A stretch of DNA of 64,000 bases from SG8-41 sp963802355. Lineage in GTDB: Bacteria; Pseudomonadota; Gammaproteobacteria; Burkholderiales; SG8-41. The stretch is from contig CAWDIV010000022.1 of the NCBI GenBank assembly GCA_963802355.1, positions 62,001 through 126,000 on the forward strand, read 5' to 3'. Shown piece after piece: positions 1 through 9,693 of this stretch. Under the pieces are notes generated by a model. That model made no database searches. It saw nothing but the letters and a program-made list of their open reading frames with translations, and had not been told where the DNA came from. The position numbers were made by a program, and so were the translations under genes. The stretch's first letter is position 1. Each line of letters opens with the position of its first letter.

Positions 1-2
1 AC

Positions 3-626
3 CAGGCCGAAAGCGGGGCCGACATGCGCGACGCGATCGAGCGCAATCTGCCTGATGTCGTGCTGCTCGACGTGCGGCTGCCCGGCGAGGATGGACTCAC
101 GCTCGCGCGGTATCTCCGGGAGCGCTACGACGTCGGGATCATCATGGTCACGGGGGCGAGCAGCGTCGTCGATCGCGTCGTCGGGCTGGAGATCGGCGCC
201 GACGACTACGTCACAAAGCCATTCGATCCTAGGGAGTTGCTTGCGCGCCTGAAGAGCGTGATGCGCCGGCTCCATGGCCGCAATCCGTCCCAGGGCACCG
301 ACATCGCCGCGCCGGAACGTATCGCCGTCGGCCGCTGCTTTCTCGATGTGGCCGCCCACCAGCTCATCGACGCCGCCGGCCAGGAAGTGCCGATCACGAG
401 CATGGAATTCGAGCTGCTCAAGGTGTTCTCCGAACATCCCAACAAGGTCCTGACGCGCGATCAGATCCTGACGCTCACGAAGAGCCGGGAGTGGGAGCCT
501 TTCGACCGGTCGATCGACATCCGCATCGCCCGCCTGCGCCGCAAAGTCGAGGTCAATCCCGAGGAGCCGCAGGCCCTGCGCACCGTGCGCGGCGCCGGCT
601 ACATGTTCGTGCCGCGGCGCGATTAG
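3..626 (+). CDS. OmpR-family response regulator, 5' truncated by window edge
   Basis: DNA-binding response regulator of a two-component system. The reading frame is open to the left edge, and an internal ATG at 24 is too late, because roughly 45 residues of the receiver domain (including the first acidic pocket) are missing. What remains shows the phosphoacceptor strand LLDVRLPGEDG, the conserved Thr/Ala switch strand, and Lys in DDYVTKPFDP. A trans_reg_C winged helix follows, with the usual ending RTVRGAGYMFVPRRD. The frame-broken histidine kinase that starts about 180 bases downstream on the same strand could be its partner, but that kinase carries its own receiver. The family assignment is secure; the target genes are unknown. 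Confidence 0.93.
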   Translation, partial: QAESGADMRDAIERNLPDVVLLDVRLPGEDGLTLARYLRERYDVGIIMVTGASSVVDRVVGLEIGADDYVTKPFDPRELLARLKSVMRRLHGRNPSQGTDIAAPERIAVGRCFLDVAAHQLIDAAGQEVPITSMEFELLKVFSEHPNKVLTRDQILTLTKSREWEPFDRSIDIRIARLRRKVEVNPEEPQALRTVRGAGYMFVPRRD

Positions 627-808
627 CCCGGCAGATTTACTCAGGCCGCCAGAACTGCGTCCCGGACCTCGGGCTCGCGCCCGGATTTTCCCCCAAAGCA
701 GGTGCTTGTTTTCGAGCCCGTTTCAGTACGTTTCAGCCGTGTAACAGTTGTCCCAGGATGCGGGGTCGTGCCTATACTTGCCGCGATGCTCAGCAGGCAC
801 TCATATCG

Positions 809-3593
809 ATGACGACAGACACGAGACGCGCATTCGCCTCGATCGACCCTGCCGTGCACGGCGTCGCTGTGCTCGACGAGGCGATCGTCGATTGCAATGA
901 GACGCTTCTGCCGCATGCTCAAGCGCCCGCGGGCAGAGGTCGTGGGCAAGGGATGGCTCGAGCTGTCTCCGGAGTTCCAGGCGGACGGTGCATTCTCCAG
1001 CGAACGCTGGCACCGGCGTTGGCAGGCGGCGCGCGCTGGCTTCCCGCAGTGGTTCCCGTGGCAATTTCGGCACTGGGCCGCGGCAGCGTGCGCATGCCCT
1101 GGTGCACGTCGTCAGGGATGCGGCGGTGGACGGCGCGATGGTCGCCCGGGTGCACGATCTGTCGCACGTGCGGAACGCCGAGTGGATCAAACCGGAAAGC
1201 CGCGTGCGGCTGCAGCAAGTACTGGACCATACCAAGGCGATCATCTTCGTCAAGGATCTCGACGGGCGTTACGTCTTCGCGAATCGGGAGCTCGAGCGCG
1301 CGGTGCGGATCCCTGCCGAGCGCATCATCGGTCATACCGACGACGAGCTCTGGCCGCCGGAGCTCGCCGAACAGTTCCGCACCGCCGACGCACAAGTCCT
1401 GCGCGAGCGCAGCGGTACCGAGTTCGAGCTAATGGGCAACGTAGGCGGGCAGCGAAGACCTTCGCTTCATTCAAGTTCCCGCTCTTCGGCCCCGACGGCG
1501 CGCCCTATGCGGTGTGCGGGATTGCGGCCGACATCACCGACCGAAAGCGCACGCAGGATGCGCTCACCAGCGCCGCGCTCGCGGTGTCGAGCGCTCAGGC
1601 GGCGAGCGTGTTCCAGGAGCTCGTGCGCTATCTCGCGACGATCCTCGAAGTCGATGCCGCATTGGTTGCCACCCCGTGCGAGGGGCCGGACTCGGGCAAC
1701 ATGCGCATGCACGCGTTCTTCCTCGACGGCAGAGATCCGCGAGAACTTCGATTACGCGCTCGCGGGCACGCCGTGCGAGACGGTCGTCGGCCATGAGTTC
1801 CGCATTTATCCCTCCGCGCTGCGCGAGCGCTTTTCCGGCGACCCCGAATTCCGGGAGCTCGGCTTCGAGAGCTATGCCGGATTTCCGTTGACCGACAGCA
1901 GCGGCGCGCCGATCGGGCTGATCTCGGTCATTTCGCGCAAACCGATGGTGAACGCAGAATTCATCGAGTCGATACTGAAGATCTTCGCCGTGCGGGCGGC
2001 GGCGCGAGCTCGAGCGCCAGCGCTCCGAGGAGACTCTGCGGCGGTCGGAAGCGAGCTACCGCGCGATCTTCGAAGCGAGCGAGGATGCGATCTTCATCCA
2101 CGACTGGGACACCGGCGCAGTCATCGACGTCAATCGCAGAGCTTGCGAGATCTACGGCTACTACCTACGAAGAGATGAAGCGGCATCAGCGTGGCTGAAC
2201 TGAGCTCCGGCGTGTATCCGTATACGGGCGAGGAGGCGGCCAGGCGGTTGCGGCAGGCGAAATCGGGCCAGACCGGTGCGCATGGAGTGGCAACGGCGAA
2301 ACAAGGACGGCAGCCTGCACTGGGACGAAGTAGTCATGCGGCCCGCGGTCATTGCGGGACAACACCGGATACTGGCTTTTACGCGTGAGATCACCGAGCG
2401 CAAGCAAGCCGAGCAGGCGCTGCGTCAGGCCCAGAAGATGGAGGCGCTCGGTCACCTGACCGGCGGCATCGCGCACGATTTCAACAACCTGCTCACGACC
2501 ATCATGGGCTATGTCGTGCTCGCCGCCGAGCATCCGGCAACGGCAACGGATGCCGAGCTCGCGAAATATCTGGAGCAGGCGCAGGTTTCGTCCGCACGCG
2601 CGCGCGATCTCATACAGCAGATGCTGACCTTCAGCCGCGGGCAGCGGGGACGCCCGCGGCCCGTGTCGCTGCCGCCGCTTATCAGACGGTCGGTGAAGCT
2701 CTTCGGCTCTTCGTTTCCCTCCACGCTCGACGTGGAGACCGACCTCGAGCGCGAAGTGCCCGCCGTCATGCTCGACCCGGTGCATCTCGACCAGATCCTG
2801 CTGAACCTGTGCTTGAACGCCAGGGACGCGATGAGCGGCGTAGGCACGGTCCGGGTGAGCGTGGCGCCCGCACAGGGAGGCGGCCGCCAGTGCACCGCGT
2901 GCCGGCAGAGCGCGCACGGCGAGTTCGTGGAGCTTTGCGTGGAGGACGACGGGGCCGGCATCGCGCCCGAGGTCGTGGACCGCATGTTCGAGCCGTTCTT
3001 CACCACCAAGGAAGTGGGCAAGGGCAGCGGCATGGGTCTTGCGAGCGTGCACGGCATCGTGCACGAGCTGGGGGGACATATCGTCGTGGAAACCGCTCCG
3101 GGAAGCGGCTCGCGGTTTCGCGTGCTACTGCCGGCGCTGACGGCGGCCGTCGATGACCCCGGGACCGACTGGGGAACCCGCACCCGCCCAGCGCCTGCCC
3201 GCCTGCGCGGTCACGTCCTGGTCGTGGACGACGAGCAGGCGGTCGGGATCGTTCATGCGCGACCTGCTCGAAAGCTGGGGACTGGAGGTCACAGTCGCAG
3301 CGGCGGCACCGGACGCTTTGTCCCTCATCGCCCGCCAGGCGGGGAGCTACGATCTCGTCATTACCGATCAGTTGATGCCCCGCATGACCGGTATACAGCT
3401 CGCGCGAGAGCTAATGGCGATCCGGCCGGACCTGCCGGTCATGCTCTACACCGGCTTCAATGAAGGCATCTCGCGCAGCGAAATCGACGCCGCGAGGCTG
3501 CGCGCGGTCATCACCAAGCCCGTCGACCCACAGGAGCTGTACGGACTGTTGCAAACCTGTTTGCCACACGCGTTATCCGCGACTCAGACCTGA
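809..3593 (+). pseudogene. PAS-GAF hybrid histidine kinase with C-terminal receiver, broken by about eight frameshifts
   Basis: The pieces line up in order across three frames as one hybrid sensor kinase. A PAS-like start (from ATG 809) is followed by a second PAS (IIFVKDLDGRYVFANRE, about 1240). A GAF-like segment lies at about 1590-2000, and a third PAS (YRAIFEASEDAIFIHDWD, about 2060) ends in ITERKQAEQAL. The H-box GGIAHDFNNLL is at about 2465, the HATPase N and G boxes are at 2790-3120, and a receiver with ITDQLMPRMTG ends at TGA 3593. Frame changes are needed near 897, 1075, 1435, 1735, 2010, 2165-2270 and 3245. No single frame covers more than about 390 codons. Either the locus is decayed or the assembly has many indels here. 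The start is uncertain because no good ribosome binding site is seen. Confidence 0.8.
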
Positions 3594-3761
3594 CCGGACA
3601 TTCGGGCTCGTCCTACCGAGCCGATCGGACAGCAGCCGCCACAGCAGAAATGCGTTGACTTACGGGCGATCAAATAGAAGAACGTGTTGGGTATTTGAGA
3701 GGCGCGTCAGTTATCGGAGAAGCACACCCTTCGCAATCCTTGCGTGCCTATCCTACGGTCG

Positions 3762-5201
3762 ATGAAATACTGCTACTCACCGGTGCGGCGCAGCTGGTTG
3801 AAGCATGCCGGAGCTGCCGGGCTATCGGCATTCCTGCCGGCGTGCCGCCCGACCGAAGAGACAACAAGTTCCCAAAGTGCGAGCCCCGATTTTGTGGAAG
3901 GCGCCCTGCGCCTGGATTGGCGGCAGCGGGTGAGGGGGGACGCAGAAGAATTCACGCTCGAGCGGCTTCGATTCGAACGGAAGTGGCCTGGACCGCGGGA
4001 CAGGCTGGCGGACGGGCTCGACTGGGGCGACTACAGGCTCTCCATTTACGACCCACACCGCGAAGCGCTGCTCTTCCGACAAGGTTTCGACACCGGTCTC
4101 GACCCGGAGGCGCGCGCGGCGACGACCCGGTTGAGCGTTCGTTTGCCCATGCCGCAGCGTCCGGTGCGCGCGGCAATCGAAAGACGGCGGGGGGAGAGCG
4201 CCTTCCAGGTAGTATCGAGTGCCGCGATCGACCCGGGTGGAAGCAACATCGACCGCTCGCCCAGCGCCCTGGCCCCGCGCATAGATAGCATCCTTTCCAG
4301 CGGCGAACCCGCCGCGAAAGTGGATCTCGCGATTCTTGGCGACGGATACCGGGAAGCCGAATACGCCAAGTTCGTGGATGACGCGGCGCGCGCGGCGGGC
4401 TACCTCTTCTCGGTCGAGCCGTTCAGGAAGCGCAACCGGGATTTCAACGTGTATTCGGTTTTCGTGCCGAGCGCCGAGAGCGGCATCACCGATCCCTATC
4501 TCGGGCTCAAGAAGGACACTGTTTTGCGCTGCGCCTATTACAGCGGCGGATCGGAGCGGGCGCTCGCTGGCGGAAACAACGATGTCGTGCGCGAGGTGGC
4601 ATCCGCTGTTCCCTATGATTTCCTGCTCATCCTTGCGAATGCCCGCCGTTACGGCGGCGGCGCGCACTTTGGCGGCCCGGCCGTCGTGGCGATCGACAGC
4701 GCGGCAGCGCGCTACCTCGTCATCCATGAATTCGCACACGTGATCGGAGGCCTCGCGGACGAGTACTACATCCCCGCAGCCCATGGCCCGACTTTCATCG
4801 GCAACCTCGAGCCGTGGCACCCCAACGTTACGATCTCTCCCGACCGGGGAAAGTGGCGTGATCTCCTGTCCGAGCCGGTACTGCGGCCCACGCCGTGGAA
4901 CAAGGCCGAGTACGAAAGATATTTCGCCAACTACGTCATGCGCTACAACGCGCTGCGCGCGGCGGGCGCCGCAGAAGCGAAGATCGAGAAACTCATGGAC
5001 GAAGAAGGCGAGCGGCAAGCGGCGCTACTGGCGAAAAGCGGAAATCTGCGGCGGGTCGGCTACTTCGAGGGCGCGAACGGGTATGCGAAAGGCGCGTACC
5101 GCGCCGGGGTAAGCTGCATCATGTTCTCGTTACAAACGGAGTACTTCTGCGGGGCTTGCGCGGCGGCCATAGAGCGCATGATAGACGAGCATTGCCGGTA
5201 G
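3762..5201 (+). CDS. M64-family zinc metallopeptidase, probable Tat lipoprotein
   Basis: Secreted zinc peptidase related to the IgA peptidase M64 family. The N-terminus has a twin-arginine stretch (SPVRRSWLKHAG) followed by a lipobox-like SAFLPAC, which suggests export as a folded lipoprotein. An M64 N-terminal beta domain occupies roughly residues 40-150. The catalytic motif HEFAHVIGGLADEY lies near residue 322 and supplies two zinc His ligands, the catalytic Glu and the downstream acidic ligand region. I chose ATG 3762 because a GTG at 3744 would put six extra residues before the signal. It is a stand-alone gene with no partner nearby. The substrate is unknown; only a few M64 members cleave immunoglobulin, so the family name should not be read as function. 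Confidence 0.85.
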   Translation: MKYCYSPVRRSWLKHAGAAGLSAFLPACRPTEETTSSQSASPDFVEGALRLDWRQRVRGDAEEFTLERLRFERKWPGPRDRLADGLDWGDYRLSIYDPHREALLFRQGFDTGLDPEARAATTRLSVRLPMPQRPVRAAIERRRGESAFQVVSSAAIDPGGSNIDRSPSALAPRIDSILSSGEPAAKVDLAILGDGYREAEYAKFVDDAARAAGYLFSVEPFRKRNRDFNVYSVFVPSAESGITDPYLGLKKDTVLRCAYYSGGSERALAGGNNDVVREVASAVPYDFLLILANARRYGGGAHFGGPAVVAIDSAAARYLVIHEFAHVIGGLADEYYIPAAHGPTFIGNLEPWHPNVTISPDRGKWRDLLSEPVLRPTPWNKAEYERYFANYVMRYNALRAAGAAEAKIEKLMDEEGERQAALLAKSGNLRRVGYFEGANGYAKGAYRAGVSCIMFSLQTEYFCGACAAAIERMIDEHCR

Positions 5202-5229
5202 TACCCTATCTCAAAACGAAAGTGCAACT

Positions 5230-5315
5230 TAGCCACAGATACACACGGATATTTGAGGGCGAAGGTCCTGCATAGATCGTTTTTTATCTGTGTTCATCTG
5301 TGTTTATCTGTGGCT
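5230..5315. repeat. Inverted CCACAGATAAACACAGAT-type repeat
   Basis: The left arm begins AGCCACAGATACACACGGAT and the right arm ends CATCTGTGTTTATCTGTGGC. The two arms can pair around a spacer of about 35 bases. It lies between the M64 peptidase gene and the following racemase-fold gene and is one of at least nine copies of this family in the window. Confidence 0.85.
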
Positions 5316-5378
5316 TTAGACGAGTTTTTGAAATCACCTGTAGTATGAGTTGCTGCCATCCACCGTGGAGAACGAATC

Positions 5379-6125
5379 ATGAGCGCGAGCGAGGATGTGA
5401 CGATCCGTTTTGTCGCCGGAACGGTGTCCCCCATCGGGACGGCGCGCCACCCCATGCCGCAGCCGGAGCCGCTGCTCCCGCCGGACATCCGCCGTATCTC
5501 CAGCTCCATCGAGGTCTCCGACTACACGGCGGAAGGCGTGAATGAGGCGATACAGCAGCGCTACTGGGGCTGCGTCGACGAGCTGATGGGGCAGGGCGCG
5601 CAGAGTATTACTCTGGCCGGCTTCCCCATCTCCTCCCAGCTCGGCCGGCCGCGCGTGCTCGATCTGCTGGAGGAGACCGCCCGCAAGACCGGGGTCACGG
5701 CAGACTCACACGCCGAGGCGACCGTCGCCGCCATGCGCCACCTCGGGGTGAGCCGCATCGCCATCGCGAGCCGTTGGTCGGATCAGTTGAACCAGGCCCT
5801 CGTTGCTTATCTGACGCACGCGAATGTCGAAGTGCTGGCCGTCACCAGCGCCGGCCAGTGGGCGAAGCAGGCGTTCTCCATGAGCATCGAGGAGGGAATC
5901 AAGCTCGCCTTCCAGCTCGGCCGCGAGGCCATGCGCCGTGCCCCCAACGCGGAGGCGTTGCTGCTTGCAGGAGGTGCGTGGCGCAGTCTCGCTGCCGTGC
6001 CGATCCTCGAGGAGGACTTCGGCGTGCCCGTGATCACCAACCCCATCGCACAGGTGTGGCGGTTGATCGCCGCCGGCATCGCGCCGCCCGTGAAGGGCTG
6101 GGGGCGTCTGCTCGCCTCTCCTTAG
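5379..6125 (+). CDS. Asp/Glu racemase-fold protein (maleate isomerase / arylmalonate decarboxylase-like) without catalytic cysteines
   Basis: The 248-residue protein has the length and alternating pattern of the Asp/Glu racemase superfamily (maleate cis-trans isomerase, arylmalonate decarboxylase). In that family one or two cysteines at equivalent loops act as acid/base. Here the first loop reads AGFPISSQ (about residue 80) and the second reads LLAGGAWRSLAAVP (about 197-205). Neither has Cys, and the only Cys (residue 65) is elsewhere. The second loop GGxW is shared with the paralogue at 40037-40783, so this is a conserved subfamily rather than one damaged gene. The ATG follows a weak purine-rich stretch. 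The reaction is unknown; a lyase or non-enzymatic role is possible. Confidence 0.75.
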   Translation: MSASEDVTIRFVAGTVSPIGTARHPMPQPEPLLPPDIRRISSSIEVSDYTAEGVNEAIQQRYWGCVDELMGQGAQSITLAGFPISSQLGRPRVLDLLEETARKTGVTADSHAEATVAAMRHLGVSRIAIASRWSDQLNQALVAYLTHANVEVLAVTSAGQWAKQAFSMSIEEGIKLAFQLGREAMRRAPNAEALLLAGGAWRSLAAVPILEEDFGVPVITNPIAQVWRLIAAGIAPPVKGWGRLLASP

Positions 6126-6273
6126 TTATGAGGCCGTATCAGAATGAATATACGGCCCCTGACACAGGGGAAAATGAGGGCGAGTGTCCCTCATTGTTGT
6201 TTCTCACTGAGCTTGAGCGCTCAGGCAAAAAAACTGACCTGCAACCGAAGCAGCTAAGACGTGCACGCATTTT

Positions 6274-6888
6274 CTATTGATGAGCGAGGTAGTGCGCCAG
6301 TGCTTGAATGTCGCTATCCGTTACCTGGTAGAGCGCGGCGTTCATGCTCGTATCCGTGCCGGCGCGCTGGTTGTCGCGATAGGCCTTCATCGATGCAACG
6401 AGGTAGTCTTCGCGCTGATTGACGAGGCGCGGAACTTGCCGCTGGCCCCCGTAATTCTGGAGATGACAGCTGCCGCACCCCATCGCCTTGGCGATCTCAG
6501 CGCCGCGCGCTCGCAGCTTGGGGTCCGGTTTGCTGGTATTGCGCGGAGAGCTCTGGCCGGCGAAGTATGCTGCCATATCGGTGAAATCCCGGTCGGTGAC
6601 ACTCTTGAACATGCCCGCCATCTGCGGCACGTCGCGCAGGCCTTCGCGGAAGAGGAACATCTGCAGCACCAGAAATTCTTGCTGCTGACCCGCGAGGGAC
6701 GGCGTACCGGGAAGCGCAGCGCGATCCGGCGTGCCGTGACAGCTGCCGCAGGCTTCCGCTTTGGCTGCGCCACGCGCCGGATCGGCTTTGGACTGGGCGT
6801 TCGCGGCGCACGCTGCGAGAACGATGCCTGAGCAAAAAACGGCGCGGCAGATGGCGCCCATCCGCCGCGCCCTAGCTGGCCGTAACAT
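6274..6888 (-). CDS. Diheme cytochrome c (c4-like), periplasmic
   Basis: The protein has 204 residues with an N-terminal signal peptide ending near AACAANAQ. Two CGSCH heme-binding motifs lie about 95 residues apart, giving two cytochrome c domains as in cytochrome c4. Met axial-ligand candidates lie downstream of each motif (for example in VPQMAGMF). Its ATG directly abuts the TAG stop of the upstream sugar dehydrogenase gene, so the two are surely co-transcribed. This suggests it takes electrons from that PQQ enzyme in the periplasm. It ends before the gap facing the racemase-fold gene, in tail-to-tail arrangement. Confidence 0.9.
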   Translation of the reverse strand: MLRPARARRMGAICRAVFCSGIVLAACAANAQSKADPARGAAKAEACGSCHGTPDRAALPGTPSLAGQQQEFLVLQMFLFREGLRDVPQMAGMFKSVTDRDFTDMAAYFAGQSSPRNTSKPDPKLRARGAEIAKAMGCGSCHLQNYGGQRQVPRLVNQREDYLVASMKAYRDNQRAGTDTSMNAALYQVTDSDIQALAHYLAHQ

Positions 6889-8154
6889 CTACTTCTTGTA
6901 GCTCACTCTGTAAATTGCCCCCATCTGTTCATCGGAGACGAGCACCGATCCGTCCGGCATAAGCATGACATCGGTCGGGCGGCCCCAGAAGTCATTCTTC
7001 GCTTTGTCGAGAAACCCCGTCACGAATGGCGTGACCTTTGCGTTCTTCCCGTCGGGCGTGGCCTTCACCATCACCACGTCGTAGCCGTTGCGTTCGGTCT
7101 TGTTCCACGAGCCGTGGCGCGCAATCAGGACCGCCTCACTGTAGTCCGACGGGAACATCTTGCCCGTATAGAACCGCATGCCGAGGGCGGCGGCGTGCGC
7201 GCCGAGCAAGGTTACCGGCAGCTGCACACCGCTGCACGGATTCGGCTTCTTGAAGTCTGGATCCGGTTGCCCGTTGGCATGGCAGTACGGGAAGCCGAAA
7301 TTCGCGCCGATCATGTTGGCCGGCACGCGGTTCAACTCTTCCTCGAACCCTTCCTCGCCTCCCCAGTCGCGGCCGTTGTCGGTGAACCACAGCTCGCCTG
7401 TCTTGGGGTGGAAATCGAACCCGACGCTGTTGCGCACTCCGCGTGCCACGACCTCCATTCCCGAGCCGTCGAGGTTGTAGCGGCGGATCTGGCCGTGCAC
7501 CTCCGGATCGATCTCGCAGACGTTGCATGGCGACCCGACCTGGATGTAGATCTTCTTGTCGGGGCCGAGAGCGAGAAACTTCCAGTTGTGGTGCACATCA
7601 GGTGGCAGCTTGAAGGCGTCAGTCATCTCGACCGGCGTGGGTATCTTGTCCAGATTGGCTTCGATGTTGTCGTAGCGGAATACGCGGTGGATGGCCGCTA
7701 CGTACAAAGCGCCGTTATGAAAGAGGACTCCGTTCGGCTGAACGAGCTTCTCGGCGATGATCTTCGAAGTGCGCTTGCCGTCCTGGTCCATCACGGCGTA
7801 AACGCGGCCGATCGTCCGTGTTCCGATGAAGACTGTGCCCTTGTCGCCGCGGGTCATCATGCGGGCGCCGGGCATTCCATGCGCCCACAACTCGACCTGA
7901 AATCCCGCCGGTACTTGTATCCTGTTCATCGGAATCTCTTCCGGCGGCGTGATCGTCATCTTTGGCGGATTGCCGGTCAGGTTCGGATTTTTCATCCGTT
8001 CAGGGTTGTAGCCGCCCATCGCCTTCCGGCGCTCGACCTCGTCAGCGCTCGGGGGCTTTTGCGCCAGGACAGAGACACCCGTCAGGCCGAGCGCGCCGAA
8101 CGCGAGCGCCCCCAGGACAGAGGAACGGAACAATCGAGGAAGAAATGTATTCAT
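6889..8154 (-). CDS. PQQ-dependent sugar dehydrogenase-like protein (sorbosone dehydrogenase family)
   Basis: Secreted beta-propeller oxidoreductase. A signal peptide (LGALAFGALGLTGVSVLAQ) precedes a six-bladed propeller typical of soluble glucose/L-sorbosone dehydrogenases. Characteristic segments are GFQVELWAHGMPGARMM, FHPKTGELWFTDNGRDWGGE, HGSWNKTERNGYDVV and GRPTDVMLMPDGSVLVSDE. I start it at 8154 because AGGAG lies eight bases upstream; an in-frame ATG at 8196 adds 14 implausible residues. The adjoining cytochrome c gene is the likely electron acceptor. The substrate cannot be told from the sequence; several members of this family oxidise aldoses or aldehydes. Confidence 0.88.
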   Translation of the reverse strand: MNTFLPRLFRSSVLGALAFGALGLTGVSVLAQKPPSADEVERRKAMGGYNPERMKNPNLTGNPPKMTITPPEEIPMNRIQVPAGFQVELWAHGMPGARMMTRGDKGTVFIGTRTIGRVYAVMDQDGKRTSKIIAEKLVQPNGVLFHNGALYVAAIHRVFRYDNIEANLDKIPTPVEMTDAFKLPPDVHHNWKFLALGPDKKIYIQVGSPCNVCEIDPEVHGQIRRYNLDGSGMEVVARGVRNSVGFDFHPKTGELWFTDNGRDWGGEEGFEEELNRVPANMIGANFGFPYCHANGQPDPDFKKPNPCSGVQLPVTLLGAHAAALGMRFYTGKMFPSDYSEAVLIARHGSWNKTERNGYDVVMVKATPDGKNAKVTPFVTGFLDKAKNDFWGRPTDVMLMPDGSVLVSDEQMGAIYRVSYKK

Positions 8155-8408
8155 TTGCTTTCTCCTACGTGTGGGTTGGTGCGCGGGACAGACCATGGCA
8201 CAGGGCGCCCTTATGATAGTAGCGACCCGGGGATACTGCCAACTTCTCAGTGGAATATCCTGAGGCTCGCAGCAGTCGCCGCACCGGCAGGAACAGCCGG
8301 GGAACCGTCAGGATTTTCGCTTGTCCCCCGGCCGCGGGCCCGGCAAAATAGTGACCCCATCGAAGGGGCGGCGCCCCGGCGATCCGAATCCGACAGGAGG
8401 AACTTCGA

Positions 8409-8915
8409 ATGACAGCGAAGGCAGAGCAGAAAGCCCCGGCCGCATCAGCCGACGGCTACGACCACACGTTCAAGGCGATCTACGATCACGAGATCCCGTG
8501 GGAAAGCGACGACGTGCGCGGGTTGTTGACGCTGCCGCCCGGCGTGCAGGTCAAGGTCCTCAATTACGATCCGAAGATGAAACGGCTCGACATGAAGCAG
8601 CGGTTCCCGGCGGGTTACGTCGAGCCAGCGCATACGCACAAGAGCTGGCATTCGATCCTGGTGACCAAGGGGCGCATGTGCGTGGCCGGCAAGGATCTGC
8701 GTCCCGGCGACTACGTGTTCGGCTGGGACATCCCCCACGGACCCTACGAGTATCCGGACGGATGCGAGGTGTTCATCGTTTACATGGGCGATGCGTCGCA
8801 CGTCTGGGAGAAGAGCGATCTCCTCGAGCACAAAAATATCTGGAAGCCGGAAACCGACGAGGGCAAGAAGGGCGTCGACGAGCACATCCAGAAACGAAAG
8901 GCCGGGAAAATCTGA
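8409..8915 (+). CDS. Cupin-domain protein
   Basis: A 168-residue single-domain cupin. The metal-site region contains HTHKSWHSILVTKGRM around residue 77 (HxH spacing), and the second cupin motif is PGDYVFGWDIPHGPYEY around residue 105. AGGAGG lies eight bases before the ATG, a strong start. A perfect intrinsic terminator follows 43 bases after the stop, so it is a single-gene unit. Cupins of this kind bind a metal and can be dioxygenases, isomerases or binding proteins; no specific function can be assigned. Confidence 0.85.
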   Translation: MTAKAEQKAPAASADGYDHTFKAIYDHEIPWESDDVRGLLTLPPGVQVKVLNYDPKMKRLDMKQRFPAGYVEPAHTHKSWHSILVTKGRMCVAGKDLRPGDYVFGWDIPHGPYEYPDGCEVFIVYMGDASHVWEKSDLLEHKNIWKPETDEGKKGVDEHIQKRKAGKI

Positions 8916-8957
8916 GTCGTGATGGGTGATGAGTGATGGGTGATGCGCATGCCCAGG

Positions 8958-8987
8958 AAAAACCCCGCCGCGCGGCGGGGTTTTTTT
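8958..8987 (+). terminator. Rho-independent terminator after the cupin gene
   Basis: A GC-rich stem CCCCGCCGCG/CGCGGCGGGG, preceded by A residues and followed by seven T residues. It is the clearest intrinsic terminator in the window, and it may work in both directions because of the A run on the left. Confidence 0.95.
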
Positions 8988-9043
8988 GACACGTCCCGGC
9001 GTAACGTTCGATGAAGTTGCGTGATGCCACAGGAGAATAGGCC

Positions 9044-9373
9044 GTGCTGATATCCGAAATCCCGTTCGGAACTACGGATTGGTCCACGATCGAGCGCACG
9101 GAACACAAGGGCGAGACGGGCGTAGCGCATTGGCAGACACGGATCGTTGGCGATATCCGAGTGCGCATGCTCGAGTATTCTCCCGGGTACCTCGCAGACC
9201 ATTGGTGCGTAAAGGGTCACATCGTTTTGTGTCTCGAGGGTGAACTTCACACCGAGCTTGCCGATGGTCGAAAGTTAATCTTGACGCCCGGCCTGAGCTA
9301 TCAGGTTGCCGACAACGCGGAACCGCATCGCTCTTACACGAGCACCGGCGCAAAACTGTTTGTGGTGGATTGA
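9044..9373 (+). CDS. Small cupin-fold protein of the DHCW-motif type
   Basis: A 109-residue cupin with the conserved run ADHWC, KGHIVLCLEGELHTEL, PGLSYQVADNAEPHRS and a C-terminal GAKLFVVD. This matches the small family known for a D-H-x-C metal-site motif. It starts with GTG, with AGGAG about eight bases upstream. Its TGA overlaps the ATG of the next cupin gene by one base, so the two are translationally coupled. Function is unknown; the conserved His and Cys residues point to metal binding. Confidence 0.85.
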   Translation: MLISEIPFGTTDWSTIERTEHKGETGVAHWQTRIVGDIRVRMLEYSPGYLADHWCVKGHIVLCLEGELHTELADGRKLILTPGLSYQVADNAEPHRSYTSTGAKLFVVD

Positions 9374-9693
9374 TGCCGCATTTCCCGAAACTACTGCGTG
9401 ACCTCCCGAAATTCGACGGACCTTTTGACGCGTTCAAATTGGAGGCAAGGGACTGCGAGGTCCTCTTTGCCTCCTATCCTGGCGGCACTGTCATTCCTCC
9501 GCATAGTCACGAGACCGAGAACGTAGGTGTCATCACCCAGGGCGAACTGATCCTGATCGTTGACGGCAAAGAAACCCGCTACCGTACTGGTGAGTGGTAT
9601 CACGTGCATGCTGGGGCAACACATGCAGCACGCTTTGAAGTGGAAACGTCGGAGATAGAGTTCTGGTTTCATGTTGACTCGCAGCGAAAGTAG
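9373..9693 (+). CDS. Cupin-domain protein
   Basis: A 106-residue cupin with IPPHSHETENVGVITQGEL (motif 1, about residue 40) and GEWYHVHAGATHAARFE (motif 2). The start at 9373 is the ATG in TGATG shared with the preceding gene's stop. Its 3' end overlaps the start of a membrane protein gene by 23 bases, so the three genes form one operon. It resembles small cupins used in polyketide, stress or catabolic contexts; no substrate can be named. Confidence 0.85.
   Translation: MPHFPKLLRDLPKFDGPFDAFKLEARDCEVLFASYPGGTVIPPHSHETENVGVITQGELILIVDGKETRYRTGEWYHVHAGATHAARFEVETSEIEFWFHVDSQRK

Noticed and set aside
7114..8412. 432-codon plus-strand open frame opposite the PQQ-type dehydrogenase
   Set aside because: No ribosome binding site or motif; the dehydrogenase on the minus strand has a signal peptide and family signatures.
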